Positions 7,414 to 7,775 of a stretch of DNA of 7,775 nucleotides are shown here, in pieces. The notes under the pieces were generated by a model that did not search any database, was not told the origin of the DNA, and saw nothing but the letters and a program-made list of their open reading frames with translations. Position 1 is the first letter of the stretch. The number at the start of each line of letters is the position of its first letter. Source of the stretch: Methylococcaceae bacterium (GTDB taxonomy: Bacteria > Pseudomonadota > Gammaproteobacteria > Methylococcales > Methylomonadaceae); the NCBI GenBank assembly GCA_013140465.1, contig JABFST010000385.1, positions 1-7,775 on the forward strand. The letters run 5' to 3'. The translations under genes and the position numbers were made by a program.

Positions 7414-7775
7414 TAGCTTAGCTCCTTGGCCTGATCTGGGTCCCACGGGGTAATCAGCATATTGTCCATAAATTCGCCCCGCTCCAGAAACGGGTACATA
7501 TCTTCTAAGGGTTTAGACACCATAGTTCCATCCGGTTTGATTTCAGACGCCAATTTGGGCAATAAGGGTTGGTCTGGCGACATGATGAGTTCGCAGAGTG
7601 CAGGGCCGGGCGTGGCTAAGGTGTCGTGGATTTTAGCCAGTAATTCCGTATGGTTTGTGGCGCGGCAGGAGGGGATGCCATAAGCCGCACAGATTTTTTG
7701 TATATCGGGGAAACTAACGCCGCTGCTGGGGTCGGCGGCAACATACCCGCCCGGCAAATAAGCATCTTGGGTCAG
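7413..7775 (-). CDS. Thiamine-diphosphate-dependent enzyme, acetolactate synthase-like, C-terminal 120 residues (cut by right window edge)
   Basis: The frame is open to the right edge, so this is the end of a gene whose catalytic ThDP domains mostly lie outside the window. The visible part begins LTQDAYLPGGYVAADPSSGV and continues with FPDIQKICAAYGI, HTELLAKIHDTLATPGPALCELIMSPDQPLLPKLAS and PDGTMVSKPLEDMYPFLERGEF. The pattern 'FPDIQKICAAYGI ... GPALCEL' is the C-terminal pyrophosphate-binding domain of the acetolactate synthase/IlvB family. As I remember it, the tail 'LPKLAS..PDGTMVSKPLEDM.PFL' occurs in ThDP enzymes in bacterial surface-sugar clusters and not in true IlvB. Such enzymes decarboxylate an alpha-keto acid and transfer the carbon unit, or simply decarboxylate. 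The substrate is unknown. It is first of the four visible genes, overlapping the next by one base. Confidence 0.8.
   Translation of the reverse strand: MTQDAYLPGGYVAADPSSGVSFPDIQKICAAYGIPSCRATNHTELLAKIHDTLATPGPALCELIMSPDQPLLPKLASEIKPDGTMVSKPLEDMYPFLERGEFMDNMLITPWDPDQAKELS
7422..7427 (-). promoter_or_regulatory. Ribosome binding site of the NeuB-like gene
   Basis: On the minus strand this is AAGGAG, 8 bases before the ATG at 7413, inside the last codons of the ThDP-enzyme gene. It decides the start: a longer in-frame reading up to 7446 would include non-homologous residues and lie upstream of this site. Confidence 0.8.

Noticed and set aside
7414..7446. Longer NeuB-like protein starting at 7446 (MGPRSGQGAKL...)
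   Set aside because: The extra residues are the out-of-frame end of the ThDP-enzyme gene. The ATG at 7413 has an AAGGAG site at ideal spacing and gives the normal family N-terminus.

Overview
The window is a contiguous piece of a gammaproteobacterial chromosome of moderate GC. The left two thirds is the replication-origin-proximal housekeeping block: dnaA (minus strand, cut by the left edge) diverges from rpmH-rnpA-yidD-yidC-mnmE (plus strand). Divergent dnaA/rpmH and the protein sequences (DnaA FSTWIRPL, YidC starting MDNIRFLL and containing NWG and NPLGGCLP, MnmE ending FCIGK) fit Gammaproteobacteria. A methanotroph-like (Methylococcales) source is a guess only.

Region 1 to 4529: the rpmH operon is very tightly packed. 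A good sigma70-type promoter (TTGACA, 17 bases, TATCAT) precedes rpmH. rnpA follows the rpmH stop codon with no gap and must start at TTG. yidD overlaps the end of rnpA by 19 bases, yidC overlaps yidD by 8 bases, and mnmE starts at a TTG one base after the yidC stop. These genes supply ribosomal protein L34, the protein subunit of RNase P, the membrane-insertion factors YidD and YidC, and the tRNA U34-modification GTPase MnmE.

Region 4553 to 7775 (minus strand, convergent with mnmE): four genes that look like one translationally coupled operon for an unusual sugar or sugar acid. In order of transcription they are the C-terminal end of a thiamine-diphosphate enzyme of the acetolactate synthase type (cut by the right edge), a NeuB-family sialic-acid-synthase-like enzyme with a C-terminal SAF domain, a short-chain dehydrogenase/reductase, and a 3-dehydroquinate-synthase-like sugar phosphate cyclase. 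Junctions are a 1-base overlap (TAATG), a 36-base gap with a strong ribosome binding site, and an ATGA overlap.

This second region is the part worth attention. A PEP-condensing NeuB-like enzyme and an AroB-like cyclase in one operon resemble the first two steps of the shikimate pathway (DAHP synthase then dehydroquinate synthase), here joined to a carbon-carbon bond-forming or decarboxylating ThDP enzyme and an oxidoreductase. I infer a pathway to a carbocyclic or otherwise unusual 3-deoxy-ulosonic-acid-type surface sugar. The substrate cannot be read from the sequence, and no activation enzyme or glycosyltransferase lies within the window. No RNA gene, mobile element, CRISPR array or convincing terminator was found.
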